Positions 17,686 through 27,539 of a stretch of DNA of 64,000 nt are shown piece by piece; position 1 is the first letter of the stretch, and every line of letters starts with the position of its first letter. The DNA lies in NCBI RefSeq assembly GCF_009792895.1, contig NZ_WSSC01000001.1:124001-188000 (forward strand), given 5' to 3'. The DNA is from Pigmentibacter ruber (GTDB lineage: Bacteria > Bdellovibrionota_B > Oligoflexia > Silvanigrellales > Silvanigrellaceae). Position numbers and translations under genes: made by a program. The notes beneath the pieces were generated by a model. It ran no database searches, was not told the origin of the DNA, and worked only from the letters and a program-made list of their open reading frames with translations.

Positions 17686-17704
17686 AAGTTAACTCCTTTA
17701 TTAA

Positions 17705-18292
17705 TTACGCTTTGAGTGCAAAATCTTTATAAGTATCAAGAGAAACCTTGATATTCTTAAGATCTTCATAAGTAATTAATTGTGGGTCAAGAATTACTGG
17801 ATTTCCTTGAACTTGGTTTTTAGCTGCGTATTTAACTCCAACATAACCAGTTGCATCAGTTATTGTGATAGTTAAAGTTTTCTTCCCATCAGCAGCAACA
17901 ACTGGTAGAGCAAGTTTTACATGGATATCTAAGTAAGCACCATGTTTTACGTAAAGTGGAGAACGATCTTGATCTTCTACGTACTCAAGAATTTTTGCAG
18001 ACTTCAATTTAGATTGCTCCAATTGTGAATAGATATCATCTATTTCTGCAGCTTCTGGAGAAGATAAAGTAATTTCCACATTTATTGGGTAATTTTTGAA
18101 TGTCCTTTCTTTTAAACTAGTATTAATTATTGATTCAGGCATAAATTCGCCTTTAATGTCTTGAATCAATAAGTAAGCAGGTAATTTTGGATGCGCTGCA
18201 TTTTTCGGATCATATCCAAAAAAAGAAACAGCTAGTTTAGTTTGAGATTTTGGAGCAGCTCCACCAGCTGCTGGAGTTAACATATCTGACAT
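17705..18292 (-). CDS. hcp: Hcp inner-tube protein (TssD)
   Basis: The protein has 195 residues and an AAGGAG site before ATG 18292. PAYLLIQDIKGEFMPESI fits the Hcp first strands (xYLKIDGIKGEST), and the remaining pattern of alternating strands with one helix fits the beta-barrel. It is somewhat longer than classical Hcp (about 160) because of a Pro/Ala-rich N-terminal tail and a C-terminal extension. Position between tssC and tssE is typical. The divergent sequence makes this call less sure than the sheath genes, but no other Hcp is in the locus. Confidence 0.75.
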   Translation of the reverse strand: MSDMLTPAAGGAAPKSQTKLAVSFFGYDPKNAAHPKLPAYLLIQDIKGEFMPESIINTSLKERTFKNYPINVEITLSSPEAAEIDDIYSQLEQSKLKSAKILEYVEDQDRSPLYVKHGAYLDIHVKLALPVVAADGKKTLTITITDATGYVGVKYAAKNQVQGNPVILDPQLITYEDLKNIKVSLDTYKDFALKA

Positions 18293-18333
18293 ATAAATGT
18301 CTCCTTATGGTTGTTAGATAAAGTTGAAAAAAG

Positions 18334-19827
18334 TTATTTACCTGCTGGTAGCTCACTAACTAAACGCATTGAAATTGTTAATTCGTTTAAATAGAAGTGT
18401 GGCCTTAAATACATTACTGCGCTGTAAGTACCAGGCTTACCAGGAACGGTTGTCACGTCAATACGAGCTTCACGAAGAGGAAATGCGCTTTTAACCCAAT
18501 CAGAAGCTGTATCAGATAAAATAACGTAACGGGAAATCCAATTATTTAAATAAGCAGCAACACTTTCGGCAGTCGCAAAACTACCAATTTTATCACGCAT
18601 AATGCTCTTTAAATAATGGGCAAAACGAGAAATAGCCATGATGTAAGGCATTTGGATTGTTAGCGAAGCATTCGCATTTGCTAAATCATTGTCATATTCT
18701 TTAAGTTTATGAACAGTTTTAGCTCCAAAAAATACAGCTTGGTCAGTTCCACGTTTGTAAACAAGACTTAAGAAACCAAGATCATCTAATTCTTTTTCAC
18801 GACGGTCAGTAATAGTAACTTCAACTGGAATTTTTTGTACTCTGTTACCTTCATCATCGGTGAATAAATAAATTGGTAGGCCATCAATAATACCACCATT
18901 TTCTACACCGCGGATATTTTGAAACCAACCGAATTGACGGTAAGATTGACCAATTCTATCAGCAAGAAAATATGCTGCATTTCCCCAGAGAAATTTCTCA
19001 TGGTCTTTTTCATTTAAATCTTCAACAAATTTAAATTCTTTTACTGGAATACCATCGTCAGAATACTCATTCCGCATAATAACGCTTGGCATAGTTAAGC
19101 ACACATATTTTGATTCTTCTTTTGAGCGGAATGTATTCCAGTTTGCAAAATCAACAGAATTAAACATTCTTTCCAAGCTTTTTGGCTTACTGAGATCTGT
19201 AAAAGAATCCATGTCAAAAAGTTTAGAACCTGCCGCTGAAATAAATGGAACGTGAGCAGCTGAGGCTACTAAAGAAACAGCACGTAAAAATTCTAAATCG
19301 GATTGGCTACGTGAGCAGTAATAGTCACCAACTAAAAGACCAAATGGTTCACCACCAAACGTGCCATATTCACTTTCATAAACTTGTTTAAATAAACCAC
19401 TTTGATCCCAATCTGGAGCAGTACGGTGGTCTAATAAAACATCTTCTTTAGTTGCATCTAGAACTCTAATTTTTAATTTATCATCAGGCTCTAAATTATT
19501 AATTAACATTTCTAATCCACGCCAGCTTGCTTCAAGCTTTTGAAATTCTTCATTGTGAATAATTTTGTTAATTTGTTCAGTTAATAATTCATCAATTTCA
19601 GCAATACGCTCATTGATCATTTTATTAAAATCATTTTTTGTATTTAATTTTTCATGAACAACTTCATCAGCAAAAACAGAAAGCATTTGCTTAAAATTTT
19701 CTTTTTGTTGTTCATCTACATCGCTGTGTGTTACTTCAAGAATTTTTTCGCTGATATCGAAATCTTTCATATCTAAGAAAGATAAATCTGCTTCCATAAC
19801 ATTTTGATATTTTAGTTGAGCGCTCAT
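18334..19827 (-). CDS. tssC: TssC, large sheath protein
   Basis: The protein has 497 residues, the normal length. The family signature is intact: HNEEFQKLEASWRGLEMLI, FGLLVGDYYCSRSQSDLEFL, FLWGNAAYFLADRI, RGVENGGIIDGLPIYLF, and the ending YLRPHFYLNELTISMRLV. TssC with TssB forms the contractile sheath. AAAGGA lies at good spacing from ATG 19827. It is the second gene of the tssB-tssC pair. Confidence 0.97.
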   Translation of the reverse strand: MSAQLKYQNVMEADLSFLDMKDFDISEKILEVTHSDVDEQQKENFKQMLSVFADEVVHEKLNTKNDFNKMINERIAEIDELLTEQINKIIHNEEFQKLEASWRGLEMLINNLEPDDKLKIRVLDATKEDVLLDHRTAPDWDQSGLFKQVYESEYGTFGGEPFGLLVGDYYCSRSQSDLEFLRAVSLVASAAHVPFISAAGSKLFDMDSFTDLSKPKSLERMFNSVDFANWNTFRSKEESKYVCLTMPSVIMRNEYSDDGIPVKEFKFVEDLNEKDHEKFLWGNAAYFLADRIGQSYRQFGWFQNIRGVENGGIIDGLPIYLFTDDEGNRVQKIPVEVTITDRREKELDDLGFLSLVYKRGTDQAVFFGAKTVHKLKEYDNDLANANASLTIQMPYIMAISRFAHYLKSIMRDKIGSFATAESVAAYLNNWISRYVILSDTASDWVKSAFPLREARIDVTTVPGKPGTYSAVMYLRPHFYLNELTISMRLVSELPAGK

Positions 19828-19845
19828 CGTAAGAATTCCTTTTCT

Positions 19846-20385
19846 TTAGTCTTTTGCAGCTTCTTCGGAAGAAGCAGAGGTTGAAATTTTTTCCCCAGGT
19901 GCAGCAAGTTTTTTAAGTGCATCACGATTACTCATAAGTTTCTTTAAAATAACTTCTAGGGATTCGTTGCTATCTACTTTGGATTGTAAGTCGATTAACT
20001 TTTTTCTTACTTCTAATAGTTTAGAAAGAGTTGGGTGATTTTCAGCAATTTGCCCAGGAGTAAAATCAGCCATACTTTCCATTTTCAAGTCAACCGCAAG
20101 AGAAGAACCATTTTTTTCTATAGTATTTTCAACTTTGATATTTAATTGTGGAGCAATTTTTTGCATAATTGCATTAAAATTTTCTTTTTCCAAAGTTAAA
20201 AATTGAGTTTGTTTAATTTTTTGTGGTTTTTTATTTTTGTGACCTGAAAAATTTCCCATAACTCCAATTACAAATGGAATTTCTTTTGGTTTTAAGCCGC
20301 CTTCTGCATGAAGATCATAGGTAATTTGTACTCTAGGAGGTCTAACTTTAGTTAACTTATGCTGAATGCTGAGTGGTGATGACAT
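19846..20385 (-). CDS. tssB: TssB, small sheath protein
   Basis: The start is put at ATG 20385, with AAGGAG seven bases upstream, giving about 179 residues. A longer frame to 20421 has no such site. RPPRVQITYDLHAEGG, IPFVIGVMGNFSG and FTPGQIAENHPTLSKLLEVRKKL are classical TssB motifs. The Ala/Ser-rich end is flexible. It pairs with TssC downstream. Confidence 0.95.
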   Translation of the reverse strand: MSSPLSIQHKLTKVRPPRVQITYDLHAEGGLKPKEIPFVIGVMGNFSGHKNKKPQKIKQTQFLTLEKENFNAIMQKIAPQLNIKVENTIEKNGSSLAVDLKMESMADFTPGQIAENHPTLSKLLEVRKKLIDLQSKVDSNESLEVILKKLMSNRDALKKLAAPGEKISTSASSEEAAKD

Positions 20386-20481
20386 GATGTTCTCCTTGTG
20401 TTGTTTACTTCCATGAAACAATTCATAATATTGCTGATTTTAAGACTTACATATTCAGTCCTCCGAAAACTTTATTTAAAA

Positions 20482-23400
20482 TTAAATATCTGGAATGTCT
20501 GTGTTTTCATCTGTTAACAATTTGTTTGAGTGCTCTTTAATTTCTGGTGCATATACAGGAAATTTTGGTACATTAATTTGTTCATTAAGGTTATTATTTT
20601 TGAACATTTTATAATTAAAATAAAATTGAATTGCATTTTCACCATCGGCGTTTATCAAACTCATTTTTAATTTATTTACATTTGTACAACCATCTTTGCA
20701 GTCACGGTAGCGCATGATTATTGCAATCATTCCCCATGGATTATTTTCATCTGCAATTAAATTTTGAATGTCGTCATTGGAAACCCGATTGGTTTTTGAT
20801 TTAGAAACTTTAAATGAAAGTTTACATGCCTCACCAAAAGCCCATTTAAATCTTGCTTCTTCAGGTGTTCCATGGTTTGAACCAAATTTATCTGTCCCAC
20901 ATTCCAAGCGCCAATTTAAAACTTTATGAGCATTGACTTCGTTTTGCCTTTCATTCCGAAAGTAAAATTCAATTGGAAATTTAATTTTACCATCTGCATC
21001 ACGACCTGAGTTCATAAATAAATAAAATTTATTTGTTTTTTGCAAGTAATCTTTAATCTCTTTTTTCAAAAATGAAGGATAATATTCTTTTAAAAATCCT
21101 AAATAATTTTTCGCAAAAATTAGATAACTTTGTAAAAATATATTTACATCTTCAAACAAGGCATATTGACCCATTTGCGAAATTTTATTTTCTTCAACAA
21201 ATGGAAACTTTGTAGCAAGTTTTTGATTAAACATTTTAGCTATAGAATTATATTCAACAACACTTTTTTCATAATAGAGTTGCTGACAACGATTGGCAAA
21301 CTTGTTTGCTATATTGTATCGTAAAGTATCAAAGTAATCTTCTTCTTTGTACTTAATTAAATTATTTGTCTTTAAGTATTTATAACATCCTTCGGTAAAT
21401 GTTTTATTAATTACATTTAAAATAAAATCATTTAGAGCTGAAATAGATCCAACTTCAGCTTTTTCTATAAGATCTAGTTTAATCCGTTTCCAAAAATCAC
21501 GTCCTTCAACTTCACTAGAGTCTTTAAAAGTTAAGTTCATTTCTTCATGAATGGTCATTAAGGGCTGAACTTGGTCATTATAAAGTTTTAAGACAGTTCC
21601 TTTTTGCTTTTGTAAGTATTCTGATAATTCTGCTTCAGTTGTAACCCCAAAATATCGCTGTGCCGCAGGTATTTCTCCATTCCACCAAGTAAAATTCGAA
21701 GTGGTACCAGCATAAAGGCCAGAAGCAATTAATTTTCCTTTTAAAGATTGGAAATTGTAGTTAATTTTAGAATATACAAAAGGAAAAATTGTTTGTGCAA
21801 TTTGAGACAATTGGTACTTCACAATAAAGGAATTCATTTGCTTAATGACTTGATAAGACTCAACCAAGTTCTTCACACTATCTTCTTGACTAGTATCCAT
21901 AGAAGAGACATTTGAACGATAAGTTGATGAAAAAAGCTTATTTTTATTATTTAGTAAGTGCAATTCAACGATAAATTTCAAAGTATTTTCAATTTTATTC
22001 TGTAAATTAGGAGTATATTTTTTATCTTTAAAAGATTTAATAATATTATCCAAATTAATAGTATTGTTTAAAACTGTTTGTAAAAATTCAACGTTAAAGA
22101 ACTGAATATCATTAAGTGCTTCGAGAGATTTTTCTGAACCAGAATTTAGCATACTGTAGTCAGTAATAATTTTACTTAAGTGAGAAAAGTAAAAGTCAAT
22201 ATCTTTATGGATAACAACGGATTTATCAGATTCTATAAGAAATAATTTTTGCTCAAATTCTTTTATTTGGTAAGTTAGCATGATATCTTTAAAATCTTTA
22301 AAAATATCCTCAATTCTTTTCTTGTAAAAATCTATGTCTTTTTTAGATAAAATTGAAGCATTAATTAGTGTATTATACAATATATGATAATTGTTATTAT
22401 TTATAAATTCATCAACTGATTTTGTGGTTTGCGAAGTAATGCTCGCAAATTCTTTTAAAGCTAAATAATCGTTAGAAATATTCTTGATAAATTTAAATTT
22501 TTCTTCATTTGTATAGTTATTAAAGTTTGGCTGTTCAATTCTAAATGCTTGGCTAAACATTTTATTTAATGAGAATGCATGTCCATCAAGTTTCTTTTTA
22601 TTGAACTGAGAAGTAACTAAGACTTCCAAGACTTTATCAAACTTATCCTTCGATTTCTTTTGAAATGTATCTTGATTCATTTCTAGATCGAGCTTGAAAT
22701 TTTTTGTTTGCAAGGTTGCTAACTTTGTATTTTGTTTAAAATCAAAATTACATTGCGATAAGTTACTATCGCTGCCATAAATTACTTGTAAAATTTGATT
22801 TATAGCATCACTAAAAGTATCCGAATCCTTTGAATTAATTTTGCTATAAATATTGTTAATTTTGTTCATGCGAGTGACTGTATCAGAAGCATAGCTGTAA
22901 GCATGTTCATGATTAGAAAACTGTGACAAGTCGTCTCCCGCAGTAACAGTGACAGTATCATTCACATATTTATTAAAGCTTTGAATTAAGTTTTTATTAA
23001 AAAATGTTGAAAAATGTGATGAGTATTGTTCTTGAATAGTTGAAGAAGAATTTTTACTCCATGATGGGATAATAAATGTATAGTGGCTATCCATTTTGCT
23101 AAGATGAAAAGCATCATTAATAATTTCACAAGATATATTTGTAATTTTAGAATTTTTAGACAAGTCGGATTGATTATTATAGTCCTTAATTTTATTATTT
23201 ATGAAATTAATTTTTTTAAATTCTTTGTGAAAGCTTAATAATGAATCGGTTAAGCCAACTCCTAAAGCAAGAGTACTACAAGTTGCAAGACAGCCTCCCG
23301 CAATAATTATATTTTGGTATTTTTGATAGCGAAACTGATTTAATTTAATATTTTCAAATTGACCTTCAGAAATTTCTTTTATGATGTGTTCAATATTTAT

Positions 23401-24339
23401 ATAAGAATGGTTTTCCATATGATAAAAAAACATTCCTGCAGAGCAAAGATTAATATTGTATTTTTCTAGTTGCTTATCAATTTCTTTGTTATATTGTTTG
23501 TAACAAGCTGTAACTCCATTTTTTAGTGAAGATACTATTCCTATGTATTTTCTTATTTCATTAGCAGGAATATTTTGTTGAACTACATTAAATTTTTTAT
23601 GCTCTAATAGATTATTGTAGTTTTCAATAAATTGCTCTGTTTTTTGTGAGATAGATTGATCTGGTGCAAATTGAAAGGGATATTCGCAAAATCCGATAAT
23701 TTTAGTATTGTCTTTAATTTTAAAATCACCTAATATTTCTGAATAATCGCCTTTAATATTTAATTCTAAAAAGGAATAGTAAGGAATTTGTGCTTTAAAA
23801 ATTCCATTTAATTCAGAAATTATAAAGTAATCTCTATACACTAATGAATTTAAGTCGTCGGGGTTAGATTTATTTTGCGAATTTTGCTCTATTTTTTCAT
23901 TTTTAAAAGATAAAACACCTTTAAAAAGATAAAAGTCATTTTGCCTTCTTATTCTTTTAAATAGACGAATAAAACGTCTTTTTATACTTTGCATTTCAGG
24001 GCTTCTATCTTGCCCGATTTTTTTTGTATTTAAAAGAATATAAGCAGTATTATTTATTGTAACAGCTGAAAATAATGATTCCTCTGGGAAATCAGTAATT
24101 TTATATACTTCAGGATTTAGTTTTGAAATAACTCTTTTATATTCATCATCAAGCATGAGAAAGTATTTTTTATATTTTAACTCTTTTTTGAATGAATAGA
24201 AATAGTAATAATCAATAAAATAATTTTTTATAGATGGCTTTTTCAGTAATTTATATTCTCTTTTTTTGAAGAAAATAATTTTCCTTGTCAAAAGAAAAAT
24301 ACCATATAAAGATAAAAATATTATAACAATTTTTAGCAT
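20482..24339 (-). CDS. tssM: TssM, inner-membrane T6SS core protein
   Basis: The protein has 1285 residues. One membrane helix lies at residues 3-20. A second lies near 345-368 (IIIAGGCLATCSTLALGVG), separating a cytosolic region from the long periplasmic ImcF/IcmF-related part. Family marks include FTWWNGEIPAAQRYFG, RDFWKRIK and a C-terminal beta-rich domain. The cytosolic region has no GxxxxGK[ST] P-loop: where others have it the sequence reads KKYFLMLDDEYKRV. It should therefore not bind nucleotide in the usual way. TssM spans inner membrane to periplasm and joins TssL and TssJ. It follows tssL in the operon. Confidence 0.88.
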   Translation of the reverse strand: MLKIVIIFLSLYGIFLLTRKIIFFKKREYKLLKKPSIKNYFIDYYYFYSFKKELKYKKYFLMLDDEYKRVISKLNPEVYKITDFPEESLFSAVTINNTAYILLNTKKIGQDRSPEMQSIKRRFIRLFKRIRRQNDFYLFKGVLSFKNEKIEQNSQNKSNPDDLNSLVYRDYFIISELNGIFKAQIPYYSFLELNIKGDYSEILGDFKIKDNTKIIGFCEYPFQFAPDQSISQKTEQFIENYNNLLEHKKFNVVQQNIPANEIRKYIGIVSSLKNGVTACYKQYNKEIDKQLEKYNINLCSAGMFFYHMENHSYINIEHIIKEISEGQFENIKLNQFRYQKYQNIIIAGGCLATCSTLALGVGLTDSLLSFHKEFKKINFINNKIKDYNNQSDLSKNSKITNISCEIINDAFHLSKMDSHYTFIIPSWSKNSSSTIQEQYSSHFSTFFNKNLIQSFNKYVNDTVTVTAGDDLSQFSNHEHAYSYASDTVTRMNKINNIYSKINSKDSDTFSDAINQILQVIYGSDSNLSQCNFDFKQNTKLATLQTKNFKLDLEMNQDTFQKKSKDKFDKVLEVLVTSQFNKKKLDGHAFSLNKMFSQAFRIEQPNFNNYTNEEKFKFIKNISNDYLALKEFASITSQTTKSVDEFINNNNYHILYNTLINASILSKKDIDFYKKRIEDIFKDFKDIMLTYQIKEFEQKLFLIESDKSVVIHKDIDFYFSHLSKIITDYSMLNSGSEKSLEALNDIQFFNVEFLQTVLNNTINLDNIIKSFKDKKYTPNLQNKIENTLKFIVELHLLNNKNKLFSSTYRSNVSSMDTSQEDSVKNLVESYQVIKQMNSFIVKYQLSQIAQTIFPFVYSKINYNFQSLKGKLIASGLYAGTTSNFTWWNGEIPAAQRYFGVTTEAELSEYLQKQKGTVLKLYNDQVQPLMTIHEEMNLTFKDSSEVEGRDFWKRIKLDLIEKAEVGSISALNDFILNVINKTFTEGCYKYLKTNNLIKYKEEDYFDTLRYNIANKFANRCQQLYYEKSVVEYNSIAKMFNQKLATKFPFVEENKISQMGQYALFEDVNIFLQSYLIFAKNYLGFLKEYYPSFLKKEIKDYLQKTNKFYLFMNSGRDADGKIKFPIEFYFRNERQNEVNAHKVLNWRLECGTDKFGSNHGTPEEARFKWAFGEACKLSFKVSKSKTNRVSNDDIQNLIADENNPWGMIAIIMRYRDCKDGCTNVNKLKMSLINADGENAIQFYFNYKMFKNNNLNEQINVPKFPVYAPEIKEHSNKLLTDENTDIPDI

Positions 24340-24356
24340 AATTTAAATTACCATAA

Positions 24357-25070
24357 TTAATTAAGTTTAAACATTAAAAGCCAATAAATTTCACCGATTA
24401 AAAAGGCAATAATAGTAGCATAAAATATGTATTTAATAATTAAATAAATATTTTCTTTTTTAATAAAATCTTCATATTTGTTTTTGAAATTATAATATGA
24501 AGGTTTATCAAAATCAGTTTTTATATTTAGCGATTCATTATAAATTTGGCTTAATTTTTCAGTTAATTCTTCATATTTTTCAGTGAAATCTAATTCTCTA
24601 TATTTTCCTTTAAATCCAAGTTTTAGCAAGGTGTAATAAATTTTTGCTAACTCTGCATCTTTAGAATTTTTTTCAGATATAATTTTCTCAATGGAGTTAA
24701 ATATTATGTCACCACCAGCCTGCGACGCAAATAAAGCTTTTTCCATAGAATCTAATCGCCAGTATTGCCTACCGTTCCAATTTAGAGAAATAAAAATTTC
24801 ATCAAAAAAGCAAATAAGTGCAAATAAAATTTCATCAACAATTTTTACATCTGTTGATCTTCTATTTTGTTTTAGATCTTTTAAATTTAATTTGAAATAA
24901 TTTAAAAGCTCATTCTTTAAATTTCTAATTTTGTCTTCGCAATCTATTGAATTATATAAATCTGAATTTAATGAATCGTAAATGATATCATTTAATTTAG
25001 ATATTGATTGATCAATAAATCTATTTAAATCAACATAAATGTCATTTATTACTAAATTTGAATGTATCAT
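24357..25070 (-). CDS. tssL: TssL, inner-membrane T6SS protein
   Basis: The protein has 237 residues. It contains LFALICFFDEIFISLNWNG and EKALFASQAGGDIIFNSIEKI, which fit the DotU/TssL cytosolic hook, and one C-terminal membrane helix (about residues 209-234). No peptidoglycan-binding extension is present. Its start overlaps the tssK stop (ATGA), so the two are translationally coupled. Confidence 0.9.
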   Translation of the reverse strand: MIHSNLVINDIYVDLNRFIDQSISKLNDIIYDSLNSDLYNSIDCEDKIRNLKNELLNYFKLNLKDLKQNRRSTDVKIVDEILFALICFFDEIFISLNWNGRQYWRLDSMEKALFASQAGGDIIFNSIEKIISEKNSKDAELAKIYYTLLKLGFKGKYRELDFTEKYEELTEKLSQIYNESLNIKTDFDKPSYYNFKNKYEDFIKKENIYLIIKYIFYATIIAFLIGEIYWLLMFKLN

Positions 25071-26389
25071 GTTACTTTCTCTTGATATAGATAAATTTCA
25101 TCTGGTTCAAATTTGTTTAGATTATTATTATTTTGTTTAATAATAATCACGTTATCATTTTTATGTTCCACGTTACTAATATTAATTGTAAATAGTAAGA
25201 AATCGTTTTTAACAACAATTTCAGGATTTAATAAATCTTGAGTTCTATCAAAACCAACACTTCTTTTTTCAATATTAAAATCCATGTCCGCTTTTTCGCA
25301 GATTAATGCAGTTCTAACCCATTCAAGAATTTCTTCTTCTTTAATAGCTACAGGTTTTTTAACTGAAATTTTAAGCGTTTCTGGTAAAGTATAATTTAAA
25401 TTAATATAAAATATATTGTCTTTTTTATTAAAGCGATATGTTCTATATTTTTCAGAAATTTCTTGATTTAAGATATGTTCAATTTTAGAAACTATATTTT
25501 CAAAAATGAAATTTAAATTTAAGTGATTATATTCGGATAAATTAATATTTAAAATATTATAGTTGGAAATTAATGAAAGAGCTAATGCACATTCATTGTA
25601 AAAGAGTTCAGGAGTACATGACTTTATAGACAAAAATGTTTGCAAATTATTTATTGCTTGCTTTAAATTTGATATTAAATTATTTTTTTCAATAAAACTT
25701 AATATATTCTCTGAATTTTTAATAAACTCTATATCTTGTTTTATTATTTCAAATTTTTTCTTCATAAATTCAATTATTGTAATTGCAGTTTGCTCAAGTT
25801 TACTATCAGAATAAACAGTTAGGGAAGGTGGAATAAAATTTTGCTTTTCTATATTTCCTTCAAGGCATTTAAATTTGAATAAAGGAATATATGAGCAATT
25901 TACTGGAGGATATGAATTTATGTAAAGAAATACATTTTCTTCTATAGTGTGAAAATGTATTTCGTTTGTATTATTTTCAATGATACTTTGTTGTAAAGAT
26001 GTGCAATATCGAGAGTCTTCATTATCAATGCTAAAATTTTTTGATGAATATTCTGAAATTGCTATGAAAATGTATAGTTCATCATTAGAACTATCTTTAT
26101 GCTCAATTTTTATAGATAATTCTTTCGATTTATTTTTTTTATAAATTGTACCGTCTGGAAAAATGCATTCAATATCATTAATTTTATAAACATCATTTAT
26201 TATTTTTGAATTATCTATATCTAATTTTTTGATTCCATAGCTATTACTATTTTTACTCATAAACCTTTTTGCATTAGTAATTTCTAATCTATGAAATTCA
26301 TAATATAGCATAGTAGGATGTATAATCATTCCTTCATCCCAAAGAATTTGTCTTGGAATATTTTCAAATGTTATTTTTTCGTTGAGCAT
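25067..26389 (-). CDS. tssK: TssK, baseplate-to-membrane adaptor
   Basis: The protein has 440 residues (family about 445). The N-terminal signature PRQILWDEGMIIHPTMLYYEFHR corresponds to the usual VxWxEGMFLxPQHFQ. PVNCSYIPLFKF in the middle and the C-terminal YRFNKKDNIFYINLNYTLPE and LNPEIVVKNDFLLFTINI fit the head domain. An AAGGAT site precedes ATG 26389. It links the baseplate to TssL/TssM. Confidence 0.92.
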   Translation of the reverse strand: MLNEKITFENIPRQILWDEGMIIHPTMLYYEFHRLEITNAKRFMSKNSNSYGIKKLDIDNSKIINDVYKINDIECIFPDGTIYKKNKSKELSIKIEHKDSSNDELYIFIAISEYSSKNFSIDNEDSRYCTSLQQSIIENNTNEIHFHTIEENVFLYINSYPPVNCSYIPLFKFKCLEGNIEKQNFIPPSLTVYSDSKLEQTAITIIEFMKKKFEIIKQDIEFIKNSENILSFIEKNNLISNLKQAINNLQTFLSIKSCTPELFYNECALALSLISNYNILNINLSEYNHLNLNFIFENIVSKIEHILNQEISEKYRTYRFNKKDNIFYINLNYTLPETLKISVKKPVAIKEEEILEWVRTALICEKADMDFNIEKRSVGFDRTQDLLNPEIVVKNDFLLFTINISNVEHKNDNVIIIKQNNNNLNKFEPDEIYLYQEKVT

Positions 26390-26398
26390 AAACTATCC

Positions 26399-27034
26399 TT
26401 AAAAACTTCCAATTAAAATATGGAACATAAACTCAAAATTGTTATTAGAAACTTTTTGTTCCGATTTAAAAATATGTCTGTATTGAATTCCTGCTTCTAA
26501 TGTTACAAATTTCCATAAATTTACTTCGGCTGAAATTGCTGGACTAAAATAATCGTAGTTATTAATGTATTTAAAATCTTCGTTTTCTACTTCATAATAA
26601 GAACGTCCAAATGAGAGCCTCAATTTTGGATGGATGTAATATTCACCAAAAAATGAATAACCAAAACCTGCATTAAATGAACTATATTTACTAAGTTCAA
26701 CGGTATGAATTTCGCTATCAATTTCCATTTCGACAGAACTTTTTAGAACTGAATACTGTAATCCAGAAAAAATTGAAAGAGAGTTGTTTAAAATAATGCC
26801 AAATTGTGTTGATAAAAGTGGAATATATTTGTTTCCAAATTGAGAAGCATAAAACCCTTGATCCAAATAAAAACCAACATTTTTATTAAAATCTTGATAA
26901 GAATTAGTACTAATTACATTCTGCCTAATTTCAGCAGGATAAGATGTTTCAATCTCGTGAGTTTCAAGCTCAATTGCGCTAGCTGTGTTCTGAAAGAGTA
27001 CAAGAAGCAAAAAATATTTTACTTTCCTAAACAT
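26399..27034 (-). CDS. Outer-membrane beta-barrel protein in the T6SS operon
   Basis: The start is set at ATG 27034, with AAAGG nine bases upstream; ATG 27043 has the same AAAGG directly against it. A signal peptide (FRKVKYFLLLVLFQNTASA) precedes alternating amphipathic strands rich in Tyr, Phe and Gly (GFYLDQGFYASQFG, FNAGFGYSFFGEYY, LEAGIQYRHIF) and a final Phe. This fits an eight-stranded OmpA/OmpX-like barrel. It overlaps the tssJ-like gene and is followed ten bases later by tssK, so it is co-expressed with the membrane complex. No standard Tss component is a beta-barrel. A role as a local outer-membrane part of the apparatus is inferred. Confidence 0.75.
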   Translation of the reverse strand: MFRKVKYFLLLVLFQNTASAIELETHEIETSYPAEIRQNVISTNSYQDFNKNVGFYLDQGFYASQFGNKYIPLLSTQFGIILNNSLSIFSGLQYSVLKSSVEMEIDSEIHTVELSKYSSFNAGFGYSFFGEYYIHPKLRLSFGRSYYEVENEDFKYINNYDYFSPAISAEVNLWKFVTLEAGIQYRHIFKSEQKVSNNNFEFMFHILIGSF

Positions 27035-27539
27035 GATCTTCATCCTTTACTTTTGCTTCTAGTTCGTTTTTGTTTGGATCTATTTCTTTAAAATCAATTC
27101 TTAGTTTTTCAAAAATAAGTTTTATGTTTTTATTTGGACTTACTTTGATAGGAAAAGCATTTATCTGTGAATTATAACGATTAAAAATGTAAATTGTTTT
27201 ACATTCTTTTGGAATATTTACCGTTACAGATTTTCTTGCTTCAGTCGGAATGATATAGGTTTTATAAACTTTTACATATTGTGATTTTTTTAATTCTTGA
27301 AACTCGTTGTTACCTTCATCAAACCATTCTTTATTTGTAGCTTGTTCTATTTTTTTACTTAATTCAGGCGAAGTGCTAGCAACGATATCATTTTCGAAGG
27401 CAGTATTTTTATTTGACTCAGTTTTGATACGCATTTGTATTACCAATGTTTTTCCAAACAAAGATTCACTAATGCTTTGGCAGCTCGTTATAAGTAAAGG
27501 CAAAATGGATAATATTATTTTATTATGTACTTTAAGCAT
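27027..27539 (-). CDS. tssJ: TssJ-like outer-membrane lipoprotein
   Basis: The start is at ATG 27539 (AGAAGG upstream). A lipoprotein signal ends ITSC with Cys20. The mature part (about 150 residues) contains LVIQMRIKTESNKNTAFEN, then EWFDEG, VKVYKTYIIPTEARKSVTVNIP and a final set of strands, which follow the TssJ beta-sandwich order (bound Cys, N-terminal strand, then a PGExxT-like turn). TssJ anchors TssM to the outer membrane. It is the first gene of the T6SS operon. Sequence similarity is modest, so the call depends on context too. Confidence 0.65.
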   Translation of the reverse strand: MLKVHNKIILSILPLLITSCQSISESLFGKTLVIQMRIKTESNKNTAFENDIVASTSPELSKKIEQATNKEWFDEGNNEFQELKKSQYVKVYKTYIIPTEARKSVTVNIPKECKTIYIFNRYNSQINAFPIKVSPNKNIKLIFEKLRIDFKEIDPNKNELEAKVKDEDHV

